In this document: positions 9,358 through 18,320 of the stretch, piece by piece | Position numbering within the stretch: position 1 is the first letter of the stretch | Layout: every line of letters begins with the position of its first letter | From: an uncultured Solobacterium sp. | Lineage (GTDB): Bacteria; Bacillota_I; Bacilli_A; Erysipelotrichales; Erysipelotrichaceae | Length of the DNA stretch: 48,943 nucleotides | Assembly (NCBI GenBank): GCA_900552125.1 | Contig: URYK01000021.1 | Coordinates: 1-48,943, forward strand | Direction of reading: 5' to 3' | The notes under the pieces: generated by a model | What the model saw: the letters and a program-made list of their open reading frames with translations, nothing else | What the model was told of the DNA's origin: nothing | Database searches by the model: none | Made by a program: the position numbers and the translations under genes

Positions 9358-10218
9358 ATGAATTGTGTAATGATTATATTAAATTATAAAGATGCGGAAC
9401 GGGCAATTTTATTGGCAAAACGTTGCGAAAAATTTTGTAGTATTAATAAAATTATAATTGTTGATAATGATAGTAAAGATAAATCTTATGAAAAAATTAG
9501 TAATATATCTAATGAAAAAATTGATGTGTTGAAAGCTGATAAAAATAGAGGATTTGCAGCAGGTAATAATGTTGGAGCGAAGTATGCAGTGGAGAAATAT
9601 AATCCTCAGTATATATTCTTTGCTAATACAGATACAATATTTGAAGAGAGTAATATCTTAAAATGTAAGGAAGTTTTAAATAAAGACGATTCATTAGGTT
9701 TAGTTTCAATGAGAATGATTGGTCCAGATAAAAAGGAACAGATATCACATTATGAATATCCAACATTTTATACTTATATTAGTGATATGACTTGCGTGGG
9801 AAATAAAATTAATTTTAGAAAAAAGAAAAATTATAATATTAATGAAAATGAGAAAAATGCTACGAAGTATGTGGATATTGTTCGAGGCAGTTTTATGTTT
9901 TTTAAAGCAAACGCATTGGAAAAAGCAGGATATTTTGATGAAAATACATTTTTATATTGTGAAGAAACAATTATAGCTAAGCGTTTAAATTTAATAGGAT
10001 ATAAAGTAGGATTAATTACAGATGCTTTTTATATACATGATCATATAGAAAATGTGGACAACACTAATATTGTAGCAACAAAGAGGCTTTTTGAATCTAG
10101 ATATTATGTTGCAAGTGAGTATATGAAAATAAATATTTTTGAAAAAATTATATTAAAAATATTTATGAAATATGCAATTGGACGAATGCGCTTAATAAAG
10201 AAAATCCGGAGGAAATAA
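9358..10218 (+). CDS. GT2-family glycosyltransferase
   Basis: This 286-residue GT-A glycosyltransferase is of the rhamnosyltransferase-like family 2 type. Visible landmarks are MIILNYKDAE at the start, IIIVDNDSKD in the nucleotide site, NRGFAAGNN, and FANTDT in the place of the metal-binding DxD, followed by a VRGSFMFF acceptor-side segment. It would move a sugar from a nucleotide donor to the lipid-linked repeat unit at the inner membrane face. dTDP-rhamnose made by rmlABDC is a plausible donor, but that is inference. GGAGAAG lies before the ATG. Confidence 0.88.
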   Translation: MNCVMIILNYKDAERAILLAKRCEKFCSINKIIIVDNDSKDKSYEKISNISNEKIDVLKADKNRGFAAGNNVGAKYAVEKYNPQYIFFANTDTIFEESNILKCKEVLNKDDSLGLVSMRMIGPDKKEQISHYEYPTFYTYISDMTCVGNKINFRKKKNYNINENEKNATKYVDIVRGSFMFFKANALEKAGYFDENTFLYCEETIIAKRLNLIGYKVGLITDAFYIHDHIENVDNTNIVATKRLFESRYYVASEYMKINIFEKIILKIFMKYAIGRMRLIKKIRRK

Positions 10219-10219
10219 A

Positions 10220-11338
10220 GTGAAAATAGAGTTATTAACATTACAATGTATAAAAAATTATGGTTCAGTACTTCAAACTTATGCGACTGAAAAGATACTA
10301 AATGAATTTTTTCAGGAAGTGGAGACAATTCGTTTTGTAAGAGATGATTCAGCGGATGATAATATGCTTACGGAATGGGTGAAACATGAGACTGGTTTAA
10401 AGAAAGTTGTTAAAAAGATTTTTTTATTTCCAATGTGCTGTAGATATAAGAAAGTGTTTAATTCATTTTTAGATAAGTATATAAATTTAACGGATGAGGA
10501 ATATAGAAAAGGAAATGATTTTTCCAAATACCCGATAAAGGCAGATGTATTTTGTGTAGGAAGCGATCAAGTTTGGAATAGTAGTTGGAATAAAGGAATA
10601 TTACCAGCAATGTATTTAGATTTTGTTCCAGATGATATTATGAAATTTTCTTTTTGTTCTAGTTTTGGGGTCACTAGATTACCTGAGAAGGAAGTAAAGG
10701 AAACAACAAGATTATTAAAAAGATTAAAATATATTTCAGTAAGAGAGTCGAGTGCAGTTGAGTTACTTGATAATTTAGGAATTGAAAATGCAAAGCATAT
10801 ATTAGATCCAACATTGTTGATGTCAGCTGAGTTTTGGAAAGAAATTTCTGCCCCTAAATTAATAAAGGAAGACTATGTACTGGTATATCAACTTAATCCC
10901 AATCAGGAGTTTGATGAATATGCTCAAAAGTTTGCTGAAAAAAAGAAAATGAAGTTAGTATACATAGGAATGAGAATGAAGGATAAATTAAAAAAAGGAA
11001 AGGTTTTTTTGATGCCAGAAGTGGAAGAGTTTCTTTCCTTAATTCAATATGCATCTTATGTAATTACAGATTCTTTTCACGGAACAGCATTTAGTATAAA
11101 TTTTAATAGAGAAGTAATTGATATTTATCCAAATGAGTTTTCAACAAGATTAAGCAGTATTTTAAAATGGGCAGGAATATCTTGTAGACATTTAGAAAGT
11201 TTTGATGATTTTGAAATTGCAAATGAAAAAATAGATTATGTAACTATAAATCATAAATTAGAAAAAGAAAGAACAAAAGCTAGAGAATTTTTAAAAAAAA
11301 TTAAGAATGATGTAGAGAGGGAAAATGATATTATTTGA
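10220..11338 (+). CDS. polysaccharide pyruvyl transferase family protein
   Basis: This 372-residue protein begins with TLQCIKNYGSVLQTYAT and carries the FCVGSDQVWN and VITDSFHGTAFSI blocks that define the family. Members add ketal pyruvate from phosphoenolpyruvate to sugars of exopolysaccharides, giving a negative charge. The GTG start has GGAGG seven bases upstream and follows the previous stop by one base. The 3' end overlaps the next gene by 14 bases, which points to coupled expression of the two. Confidence 0.9.
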   Translation: MKIELLTLQCIKNYGSVLQTYATEKILNEFFQEVETIRFVRDDSADDNMLTEWVKHETGLKKVVKKIFLFPMCCRYKKVFNSFLDKYINLTDEEYRKGNDFSKYPIKADVFCVGSDQVWNSSWNKGILPAMYLDFVPDDIMKFSFCSSFGVTRLPEKEVKETTRLLKRLKYISVRESSAVELLDNLGIENAKHILDPTLLMSAEFWKEISAPKLIKEDYVLVYQLNPNQEFDEYAQKFAEKKKMKLVYIGMRMKDKLKKGKVFLMPEVEEFLSLIQYASYVITDSFHGTAFSINFNREVIDIYPNEFSTRLSSILKWAGISCRHLESFDDFEIANEKIDYVTINHKLEKERTKAREFLKKIKNDVERENDII

Positions 11339-12554
11339 AAGTAAAGAGAAGTGTTGTGCATGTGGAGCATGTTTAAATAAATGTCCTAGAGATGCCATAC
11401 AAATGGAAGAAGATGAGTATGGTTTTCTTTATCCTAGAATTAATACGCAAAAATGTATTGAGTGTGGAGTATGTGTTAAAGTATGCGATTTGAAGAAGAA
11501 AAAAGAAAAACAACCTCAGTTGGAAAGTGGATGCTATTTTGCAGTTTGCAAAAATAGTAATATTTTAATGGAATCAACTTCAGGTGGATTGTTTTCTATA
11601 ATTGCTCAAAGATTTATAGAAAACAATGGAGAGGTTTATGGCTGTTCTCTGCAGAAAAAGGATAATAACTATTTTGAGATAAAGCATATAAAGGTTGATA
11701 AAAAAGAAGAATTAAAAATTATTTTAGGCTCTAAGTATGTACAGAGTCGCGCTGATGTAGTATTTAATGATATAAAAAAATCATTACAGAAAAATAAAAA
11801 AGTACTTTTCTGTGGTACGCCGTGTCAAGTAGCAGGTTTAAAAAATTATTTAGGAAAAGGGTATGAAAATCTTTATACTATAGACTTAGTTTGCCATGGA
11901 ACTCCAAATGTAAAACTTTTTAACGATTTTATAAAAAGCCTTGAAAAAAAATATAAAAAAGAAATTGTCAATGTGAATTTTAGAAAAAAATTAAAAAAAA
12001 TTAGTTCCAATGTTTTTTTCTATTTTGAAATGCTATTTTCAAACGGGAAAACTAAAAGAAAATTCTGTAAATTGCTATCTTATTATGGTTTGTTTTTAGA
12101 TGGAGATATTTATAGAGAAAGTTGCTATAAGTGTCAATATGCAAATGCTAATAGACAAGGAGACATTACATTGGGGGATGGATGGGGAATTGAAAAAAGA
12201 ACTCCGCAACTTCTAGTTGAAAATGGAGGGGAAATAGATAATTTTTATGGAAGTAACTCTGTGATGGTAAATTCTTCTAAAGGCAAAGCTTTATTTGAAA
12301 TGATTTTATCAGATATTATTTGTGATAAAGTTGACTTCTCAGATATTTCAGAATATAATCATCAGCTTTGTTATCCATCTGTTAAAAAAGAGTATTACGA
12401 AAAAATTATGCAAATGTATAAAGAAGAAGGATATGAAGCATTAGATAGATTCTACTTTAAAGAGATTGGTAAAAAAAATATAATTCGTTATGGAATATAT
12501 TATCCACTAAGTAGAAAGATTCCTTCAAGTTTAAAAAAGATATTAAGAAAGTAA
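11325..12554 (+). CDS. Fe-S protein, coenzyme F420 hydrogenase/dehydrogenase beta-subunit family
   Basis: This 409-residue protein starts with two 4Fe-4S ferredoxin motifs. The first uses C10, C13, C16 and C20 followed by P. The second is the CIECGVCVKVC group near residues 44-54. The beta-subunit domain follows, with FCGTPCQVAGL and LVCHGTP blocks and later a CYKCQYA motif. This family commonly sits beside pyruvyl transferases in clostridial and Bacteroides glycan loci, as here. It probably carries out a redox step on a glycan precursor, but the reaction has not been established to my knowledge. It overlaps the pyruvyl transferase gene. Confidence 0.88.
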   Translation: MILFESKEKCCACGACLNKCPRDAIQMEEDEYGFLYPRINTQKCIECGVCVKVCDLKKKKEKQPQLESGCYFAVCKNSNILMESTSGGLFSIIAQRFIENNGEVYGCSLQKKDNNYFEIKHIKVDKKEELKIILGSKYVQSRADVVFNDIKKSLQKNKKVLFCGTPCQVAGLKNYLGKGYENLYTIDLVCHGTPNVKLFNDFIKSLEKKYKKEIVNVNFRKKLKKISSNVFFYFEMLFSNGKTKRKFCKLLSYYGLFLDGDIYRESCYKCQYANANRQGDITLGDGWGIEKRTPQLLVENGGEIDNFYGSNSVMVNSSKGKALFEMILSDIICDKVDFSDISEYNHQLCYPSVKKEYYEKIMQMYKEEGYEALDRFYFKEIGKKNIIRYGIYYPLSRKIPSSLKKILRK

Positions 12555-12570
12555 TATATAAGGTGTTAGT

Positions 12571-13509
12571 ATGAAAACAACATTAGTTATCATGGCAGCC
12601 GGCATCGGTTCTCGATTTGGTGGCGGGATTAAACAACTTGCTCCAGTTGGTTTAAATGGAGAAATTATCATGGATTATTCTATCCATGATGCAATAGAAG
12701 CAGGCTTCAACAAAATAGTTTTTATTATCCGCAAGGATATTAAAGAAGCATTTAAAGAAGCAATCGGTGATCGTATCGAAAAGATTTGTAAAGATCTTGA
12801 TGTAGAGATTGCCTACGCATATCAGGAATTAAATGAACTTCCAGAAGGGGTGGAGCATCCTGCCGAGCGTACCAAGCCTTGGGGAACAGGACAGGCAGTT
12901 CTCGCATGTAAAGAAGTTCTGCATGAGCCATTTGCAGTTATCAATGCAGATGACTACTATGGAAAGGAAGCATTTGTTAAGCTTCATGATTTCCTTGTAG
13001 CCTATACACCGGAAAAAGCCAATCAGTTCTGTATGGCAGGTTTCATTTTAAAGAATACGTTAAGTGAGAATGGTGCCGTTACCAGAGGTATATGCGAGAC
13101 GAATGAGGAAGGTTATCTCACAGCAGTTCATGAGACTTCCAATATTGTTAAGACTCCAGAAGGTGCGGCAGTAGATAACGATGGACAGCTTACTTCAATT
13201 AATGCGGAATCCTACGCATCCATGAATATGTGGGGACTCACACCGGAGTTTATGCAGACATTAGAAGATGGATTTAAAGAGTTTTTTGCCAACATGGGAG
13301 ATAAGGATATCCTGAAAGCAGAATATTTACTGCCAATCTACATAGACGAGCTTCTTCAGGTAGGCAAAGTTTCTGTAAAGGTTTTAGATACGAATGACAA
13401 GTGGTTCGGAGTAACCTATAAAGAGGATAAAGACTATGTAGTGAAGTCATTTGCCAGATTAATAGAAGATGGTGTGTATCAGAAGAATTTATTTGAAGAT
13501 TTGAAATAA
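12571..13509 (+). CDS. sugar-phosphate nucleotidyltransferase, copy 1
   Basis: This 312-residue nucleotidyltransferase has the N-terminal MAAGIGSRFGGGIKQL signature (G-x-G-x-R and a later K) and the metal-binding NADDYYG block. Such enzymes join a sugar phosphate and an NTP to make an NDP-sugar for glycan synthesis. Its sugar is unknown. Base composition is clearly less AT-rich than the cluster just upstream and resembles the rml genes. A second copy at 29856-30794 differs at 16 residues by my count (about 95% identical), and a broken third trace lies at 13756-13806. Ribosome site AAGGTG is weak. Confidence 0.9.
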   Translation: MKTTLVIMAAGIGSRFGGGIKQLAPVGLNGEIIMDYSIHDAIEAGFNKIVFIIRKDIKEAFKEAIGDRIEKICKDLDVEIAYAYQELNELPEGVEHPAERTKPWGTGQAVLACKEVLHEPFAVINADDYYGKEAFVKLHDFLVAYTPEKANQFCMAGFILKNTLSENGAVTRGICETNEEGYLTAVHETSNIVKTPEGAAVDNDGQLTSINAESYASMNMWGLTPEFMQTLEDGFKEFFANMGDKDILKAEYLLPIYIDELLQVGKVSVKVLDTNDKWFGVTYKEDKDYVVKSFARLIEDGVYQKNLFEDLK

Positions 13510-13515
13510 ATAATG

Positions 13516-13618
13516 AAGGAGAACAGTGGAAAGAAAGGCAATTGAAGTATTTAATAAAATAGCTTACAATGTATTATCGACATTCTATCAGCCTTTCTGC
13601 TCGCTGTTCTCCTTTTTT
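13516..13618 (+). terminator. long stem-loop with T tract after nucleotidyltransferase copy 1
   Basis: Arm 13516-13539 (AAGGAGAACAG...AGAAAGGC) pairs with arm 13591-13614 (GCCTTTCT...CTGTTCTCCTT). Both ends of the 24-base stem are perfect and the centre has a few mismatches. The loop is about 51 bases and six T residues follow (13613-13618). This fits a transcription terminator, although the long loop is unusual. The stem overlaps the ribosome site and most of the small reading frame at 13526-13636, so it could also control that frame. Confidence 0.55.
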
Positions 13619-13636
13619 ACAGAGAAGAGACAATAG
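13526..13636 (+). CDS. small hydrophobic peptide downstream of nucleotidyltransferase copy 1
   Basis: A GTG start with AAGGAG four bases upstream opens a 36-codon frame. Residues 7-20 read EVFNKIAYNVLSTF. The peptide made after the second nucleotidyltransferase copy has the matching stretch ELFKSIVTNVLTAL. Eight or so positions are identical or conservative, in the same place relative to the upstream gene, which argues that this is a real, co-duplicated small gene or its relic. Function is unknown. After residue 20 the two differ, and this copy loses the clear membrane helix. It may be degenerate. Confidence 0.4.
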   Translation: MERKAIEVFNKIAYNVLSTFYQPFCSLFSFFTEKRQ

Positions 13637-13877
13637 ATAGAATGTTATTTTGGGTGGCTGATATTAAGAATGAATATTTCATTAAGTTTAAAAGTAGGAT
13701 TATTCGGGACAGATACTCTTGCAAGATTTTTACACAAAATATATAAAAAAATAATATGAAAGCAAATTTAGTCATCATTTTAGATACGAATGATAAGTAG
13801 TTTAGATCAACTCATTAAAGAAGAACAACGAAAAGTTGGATAATCAACGTGTTTAATAAAAGAAGGCAAGGTCATTT
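13637..13877. other. intergenic stretch with a decayed nucleotidyltransferase fragment
   Basis: Bases 13756-13778 resemble the first 23 bases of the nucleotidyltransferase gene. They run straight into bases 13778-13806, which resemble an internal part of the same gene (13382-13408, TTTAGATACGAATGA...AAGT). This looks like a third copy with a large internal deletion and an in-frame TAG. Just before it, 13671-13755 can be read as a short C-terminal-like peptide ending at a stop beside the ATG, perhaps the end of another lost glycan gene. Nothing else is recognised before the DUF4062 gene. Confidence 0.5.
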
Positions 13878-15281
13878 ATGGAAAAGAAATACCAGATTTT
13901 TATTTCCTCAACATATACAGATTTGGTAGAGGAACGTAAAAAGGTTAGAGATACCATTCTCTCAATGCTGCATTTTCCAGTAGGAATGGAGATATTCGGT
14001 GCTGCCGATGAAGAACAATGGGAAATTATAAAAGATACAATTGATAGTTCTGATTATTATGTTCTTTTGGTTGCTCACAGATACGGTTCAATCATTGAAA
14101 ATGGACCGGATGCAGGAATTAGCTATACAGAAAAAGAATATCGTTATGCAAAAGAAAAGGGAATTCCAATTCTTGCTTTTTTAATTGATGATAATGTTCC
14201 TGTACTCCCTGAAAAAATGGAAAAAGATTATCCGGAGAAATTAAAGGCATTTAAACAAGAAGTCAAAACAGGACGACTTGTAGAATGGTGGAAGAATTCA
14301 GATGATTTAGCTCAGAAGCTATCAATTTCTCTTCATAAACAGATGGATAGAAAAAAACGACCGGGTTGGGTTAGAGCAGATTCATTTGATATAGAGCAAA
14401 GTCATGCAGAGTTGTTAGCTTTAAATAAGCAAATAAGAGAACTTCAAGATGAAAATAAAAAGTTAAAAGATGAATTGGAAATTTATTATCGTCAAAAAAT
14501 AGATAGGGTTCCAAAGTTGGCGGTAACGCTGAATGTAGATACTTTTGATGATGAATGTGAGATAAAGTGTCACCCAGAATATGCTATCCAAGATAAAAAT
14601 ACATTTTTGCATGGAATAAAAATATATGATGTATCGGTGGATGATGTAGATAATCGTTACAGAAAAATTTTAAAAGATGATTTTCCATTAGAATTATATG
14701 GATTTGAACGTCAAAGTGAAATAGATAATTATAATAATAGTTTGCCTAGCAAGGAAGAACTTGAAAAGTATAAGGAAAAATTAAAAATATATCTTCAATG
14801 CAAAGAAGCAGGTGTTTGTATTAATATTGGTATTTATAATTATGGAACTGCAAAAGCAAGTAACGTATCTGCTAAGATAGAATTTCCTGAGGGAGTGATT
14901 GTATATGATGAAGGAATGTTTGATTCAGAAGGCCCGATAGCTCCGAAGGTGGAAAAAAATCCAATAGAATTGGCACGAGAGAGAAAAAAAGAACACAATA
15001 TTTTTTTAAAAACAAGTTCATTAGTAGCTGCTGCGTCAATGTATGCCTATAATCCTTCAGGAGCCATAATGGATATGTTAACGGAATCACACTCCGATTA
15101 TGAGATAAATGGTCATATCCTTGATATTAATTGTGGTACTATTATACATACAAGGAATTACAGGACAAATGGTATTTATATTGCTGGAAAAACTCCTGGC
15201 AAATATCAAATCAAATGTACGTTAATGTGTGAGGAATACATAGAACCGCAGGTTGAGTATATTGATTTTGTGGTTGAATAA
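13878..15281 (+). CDS. DUF4062-domain protein
   Basis: This protein has 467 residues. Residues 3-90 form a DUF4062 domain (FISSTYTDLVEERKKV, then GMEIFGAADEEQWE, then LLVAHRYGSI), a domain often placed at the N-terminus of bacterial and eukaryotic STAND-type signalling proteins. A coiled coil follows at about 178-205. Residues 215-467 match nothing I know and look beta-rich. No ATPase is present in this protein, unlike many DUF4062 architectures. The gene lies 96 bases before a RES-domain gene on the same strand, so the two probably form a unit. Role in phage defence is inferred from the domain and neighbours. Confidence 0.8.
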   Translation: MEKKYQIFISSTYTDLVEERKKVRDTILSMLHFPVGMEIFGAADEEQWEIIKDTIDSSDYYVLLVAHRYGSIIENGPDAGISYTEKEYRYAKEKGIPILAFLIDDNVPVLPEKMEKDYPEKLKAFKQEVKTGRLVEWWKNSDDLAQKLSISLHKQMDRKKRPGWVRADSFDIEQSHAELLALNKQIRELQDENKKLKDELEIYYRQKIDRVPKLAVTLNVDTFDDECEIKCHPEYAIQDKNTFLHGIKIYDVSVDDVDNRYRKILKDDFPLELYGFERQSEIDNYNNSLPSKEELEKYKEKLKIYLQCKEAGVCINIGIYNYGTAKASNVSAKIEFPEGVIVYDEGMFDSEGPIAPKVEKNPIELARERKKEHNIFLKTSSLVAAASMYAYNPSGAIMDMLTESHSDYEINGHILDINCGTIIHTRNYRTNGIYIAGKTPGKYQIKCTLMCEEYIEPQVEYIDFVVE

Positions 15282-15290
15282 ACTATACAT

Positions 15291-15341
15291 GGAATAATTG
15301 TACCGTGTATTGATATGCAGTTAGAAAAAAAGCATTATTCC
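15291..15341 (+). repeat. inverted repeat between the DUF4062 and RES genes
   Basis: GGAATAAT at 15291-15298 and ATTATTCC at 15334-15341 form a perfect 8-bp inverted repeat with a 35-base loop. It could be a weak attenuator or operator between the two genes. There is no T tract. Confidence 0.3.
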
Positions 15342-15377
15342 AATCTGTAATAGATTGTTGATTTGAGAGGACAATGG

Positions 15378-16850
15378 ATGAGTATAAAAGTAGAAGACTT
15401 TCTAAGAAAAATTGTATTGCCTAAAAGATATTTTAATGATCAGTTTGATATATGTGAGAAGTTTCAGGATGAAGCAGATGAATATATGAAGCTGATAAAG
15501 TTGATTGATGGCAGTGAGTTTGAAAAGGATAAAGCTGAAATGATTCAGAACAGCTTGAAAGATAGCATTGAAGAGATTCAAAAGAATATTAATTCTATTG
15601 TTCATATTTTTACATATCATGAAGAAGCTAATCCTAAAGCAGCACAAGAAGAGATAGATGCTATGATGGAACGGATGAAAAAGGAAATTTTTATAGCATC
15701 CATTGATGATTGGGTAAAAATTGATATAAAAGATAAGTATTTTCATACACAGTTCAGATTGACTCCAGGATCACGATTTTATAGAGTAAGAGCTGTTAAT
15801 GAAGAAAATGCAGACATTCAGAATAATCCAGATGAGCTTTTTCATATTCCATTATCAAAGAAGGCAATTGTCAATAATGAAAGATTCAGTCTTGCCGGTT
15901 TCCCCAGTTTGTATTTAGCTTCTATGTTACCTTTAGCTTGGCAGGAATGTGGATATCCTAAGAAGTATTATTATTCGGAATATCAGTATGAAAAATTAAA
16001 TATTTCTGGATACGAACGTAAGCTACAAGATGAAATGAAATTTTTGGCATTATATTCTCCGGATGAAATATATGATTGGGGGAGTATCGTAAAATGTAAA
16101 AATTTTGAATTATGGTTAATGGTTATTATACGTTTTATGAAACAATATCCATTAATTTTGGCTTGTTCATTTGTGAATCAAAGTGGAAAAGTGACCTATA
16201 AGCAAGAGTATATTATTCCGCAGATGTTAATGCAATGGGTGCAGAGGAATAATAAGGTGGTTCAGGGAATTACATATTTTACATGTACTGATTTAATGAT
16301 GTTCAATAGAAGATGGTGTGCATATAATATTGTTATTCCTGCGGTAGGTCCTTATGATGACAAAAAATATAGTAAAGTGTTGAGAGAGGCTTTTGAATGG
16401 AGCAGACCAGAATATTATGAAGTTCCGTTAGTGAATACTACTTATAATAAAACAGATAGAGAATATATATACAAGTTTATAGAGCAGGTCAGAGAAGATT
16501 TCAGAATGATATGTTTCCCTTGGAAATATAAGGAATATTTGCTGGAGATGTTGGAATTATGTAGTTGTTTATATAATATTTTAGAGTCATCAAATACAAT
16601 TGACACGGAACTTGCTTTGCATATGATGGAACTGCTTAGAAAATCATATCATCAATTGAATAAAGAAAAGGCAGATTCTATCATAAAAGAAGTGAATGAG
16701 AAGAAAGACAGTCTTACAGGAATTGAGAAAATAGATTTTGATAAAGCGGATACAGAGCTCCGCAATATTGTAAAAATGTTTATAGGTGACACAAATAAAG
16801 GAATAGGGCATATTATTCAAAAGTATGGGGAAACGATATGGAATTGTTAG
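15378..16850 (+). CDS. RES-domain protein (RES-like NAD-processing toxin fold)
   Basis: The start is set at ATG 15378 (GAGAGGA six bases upstream) instead of the in-frame TTG 15363; this gives 490 residues. Residues 135-205 contain a RES-like core: FYRVRAV, FHIPLSKK, then ERFSLAGFPSLYLASMLPLA with a following WQEC. These match the conserved Arg, Ser and Glu pattern of RES proteins, some of which (MbcT, RES-Xre toxins) degrade NAD+. The N-terminal 130 residues are helical, and the C-terminal 280 are unassigned. Most RES toxins have 150-230 residues and an Xre antitoxin; this one is long and has a DUF4062 neighbour instead. NAD use is inferred. Confidence 0.65.
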   Translation: MSIKVEDFLRKIVLPKRYFNDQFDICEKFQDEADEYMKLIKLIDGSEFEKDKAEMIQNSLKDSIEEIQKNINSIVHIFTYHEEANPKAAQEEIDAMMERMKKEIFIASIDDWVKIDIKDKYFHTQFRLTPGSRFYRVRAVNEENADIQNNPDELFHIPLSKKAIVNNERFSLAGFPSLYLASMLPLAWQECGYPKKYYYSEYQYEKLNISGYERKLQDEMKFLALYSPDEIYDWGSIVKCKNFELWLMVIIRFMKQYPLILACSFVNQSGKVTYKQEYIIPQMLMQWVQRNNKVVQGITYFTCTDLMMFNRRWCAYNIVIPAVGPYDDKKYSKVLREAFEWSRPEYYEVPLVNTTYNKTDREYIYKFIEQVREDFRMICFPWKYKEYLLEMLELCSCLYNILESSNTIDTELALHMMELLRKSYHQLNKEKADSIIKEVNEKKDSLTGIEKIDFDKADTELRNIVKMFIGDTNKGIGHIIQKYGETIWNC

Positions 16851-16999
16851 GTTAGTTTTAAATTTTGCCTTTAAAAATGGGAAAGAAGCAGGAAATTTAT
16901 TGGAAGATTAGTGAAAAAATAAAAATGTAATAAAATTACAAAAAAGATTGAAAGAGTAAAAAGAAAGTGGTAAGATAATAAGTAAATCGAGGTGGTAAT

Positions 17000-18319
17000 G
17001 TGAGAGGTGATAAAAGAGTGGAGAGAATAGTAATAAAGAAATTGGGACCAATTGATTATTGCGATTTTAACATAAATGATTTTACGATTTTTACAGGACC
17101 GCAGGCATCTGGAAAGAGCACGATTGCGAAGAGTATTTTTTTCTTTAAGAATATTAGAAATCTTATAGTAAAAGTGATTGATAGACCATTTTTAATTAAT
17201 ATAGGTGGTCGGGAATTATCTGTAAAAGCTCGTTTGATAAAAGAAATTCGCTCAACCTTTTTACAAACTTTCGGTTCTACTTGGTGTATGGATAATAGAA
17301 TGTCTATAAAATATTATTATACTGACTCGGTTTGTATAAAGATTTGTTTAAAACATGACTCTGTTTCACGAAATTATATATGGATTGATTTTAGTGACAA
17401 ATTAACGGATTTTCTTAGTCAATATGACAATATGTCATTTGATGCTCGACTTAGTCTTCATAATAGTGGAAATTTAAAGCAAGATATTGATATATTATTT
17501 GAAAACACAGAGGAAGTTATTTATATTCCTGCCGGTAGAAGTATGATGACTCTATTTAGCTCCCAGTTAATGTATATGTACAGTGTTATGAATGATGATC
17601 AGAAAAGAAGTTTAGATTATTGTACTCAGGATTACCTCGAGAGAATAATGCAGTTGAAGCCGTCTTTTTCAAGTAGTATAGAGACATTAATAAAAGATAA
17701 GATTGAGTTAACAGATATTAAGATAAATAAAGAGAATTTGAAACAGTGTGCGGATTTAATGAAGCAAATCTTGCATGGAGAATATAGAAATGTGGATGGA
17801 GAAGAACGATTACAAGTATCCCAAGATAGATATGTAAAGATTAATTTTGCTTCTTCAGGTCAGCAGGAAGCGGTATGGATTTTAAATGTAGTATTTTATT
17901 ATCTGCTTAATAATAAAAAGACATTTTTTATTATTGAAGAACCGGAATCACATCTTTTTCCTGATGCACAGAAATTAATGACAGAGTTTATTTCATTAGC
18001 GAAAAACGGTGGTAATAAAGTGCTTTTGACAACGCACAGTCCATATATTTTAGGAACAATCAATAACATGCTTTATGCGAATAGAATTTCGAAGAAGGTT
18101 AATAAGTCAAAAGTGGAAAAGATTATGAATCGCTTAAAGTGGCTGCAGTTTGAAAAATTGTCTGCTTATTATGTTGAATCGGGAGTTATTCGATCCTGTC
18201 TCGATAAAGAGTTTGAATCAATTGATAATGAGGTTATTGATGGAGTTTCCGATGTAATAAACAGTGATTATGATAGGATGTTAGAATTATGGTACGATAG
18301 TGGAATGGAGGTGGAGTAA
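17000..18319 (+). CDS. AAA/ABC-type ATPase (AAA_15/OLD-like) of a two-gene unit
   Basis: The GTG start at 17000 has GAGGTGG five bases upstream; a second in-frame GTG lies at 17018. In the 439-residue product the Walker A is GPQASGKST (33-41), an ABC-like SSGQQEA signature lies near residue 290, Walker B is FFIIEEPESHLFPD and a switch histidine occurs in LLTTHSPYI. This is the SMC/ABC-like ATPase class found in OLD, Septu, PARIS and Abi systems. There is no Toprim domain at its C-terminus. The next gene, one base downstream, encodes a small nuclease-like protein, so an ATPase-nuclease defence pair is likely. Confidence 0.85.
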   Translation: MRGDKRVERIVIKKLGPIDYCDFNINDFTIFTGPQASGKSTIAKSIFFFKNIRNLIVKVIDRPFLINIGGRELSVKARLIKEIRSTFLQTFGSTWCMDNRMSIKYYYTDSVCIKICLKHDSVSRNYIWIDFSDKLTDFLSQYDNMSFDARLSLHNSGNLKQDIDILFENTEEVIYIPAGRSMMTLFSSQLMYMYSVMNDDQKRSLDYCTQDYLERIMQLKPSFSSSIETLIKDKIELTDIKINKENLKQCADLMKQILHGEYRNVDGEERLQVSQDRYVKINFASSGQQEAVWILNVVFYYLLNNKKTFFIIEEPESHLFPDAQKLMTEFISLAKNGGNKVLLTTHSPYILGTINNMLYANRISKKVNKSKVEKIMNRLKWLQFEKLSAYYVESGVIRSCLDKEFESIDNEVIDGVSDVINSDYDRMLELWYDSGMEVE

Positions 18320-18320
18320 T

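Noticed and set aside
14872..15090. Reverse-strand frame inside the DUF4062 gene
   Set aside because: Shadow frame; composition follows the opposite-strand codons and no start signal is present.
16851..16999. Possible coding relic between the RES and ATPase genes
   Set aside because: Very AT-rich with stops in all frames; only tiny peptides are readable.
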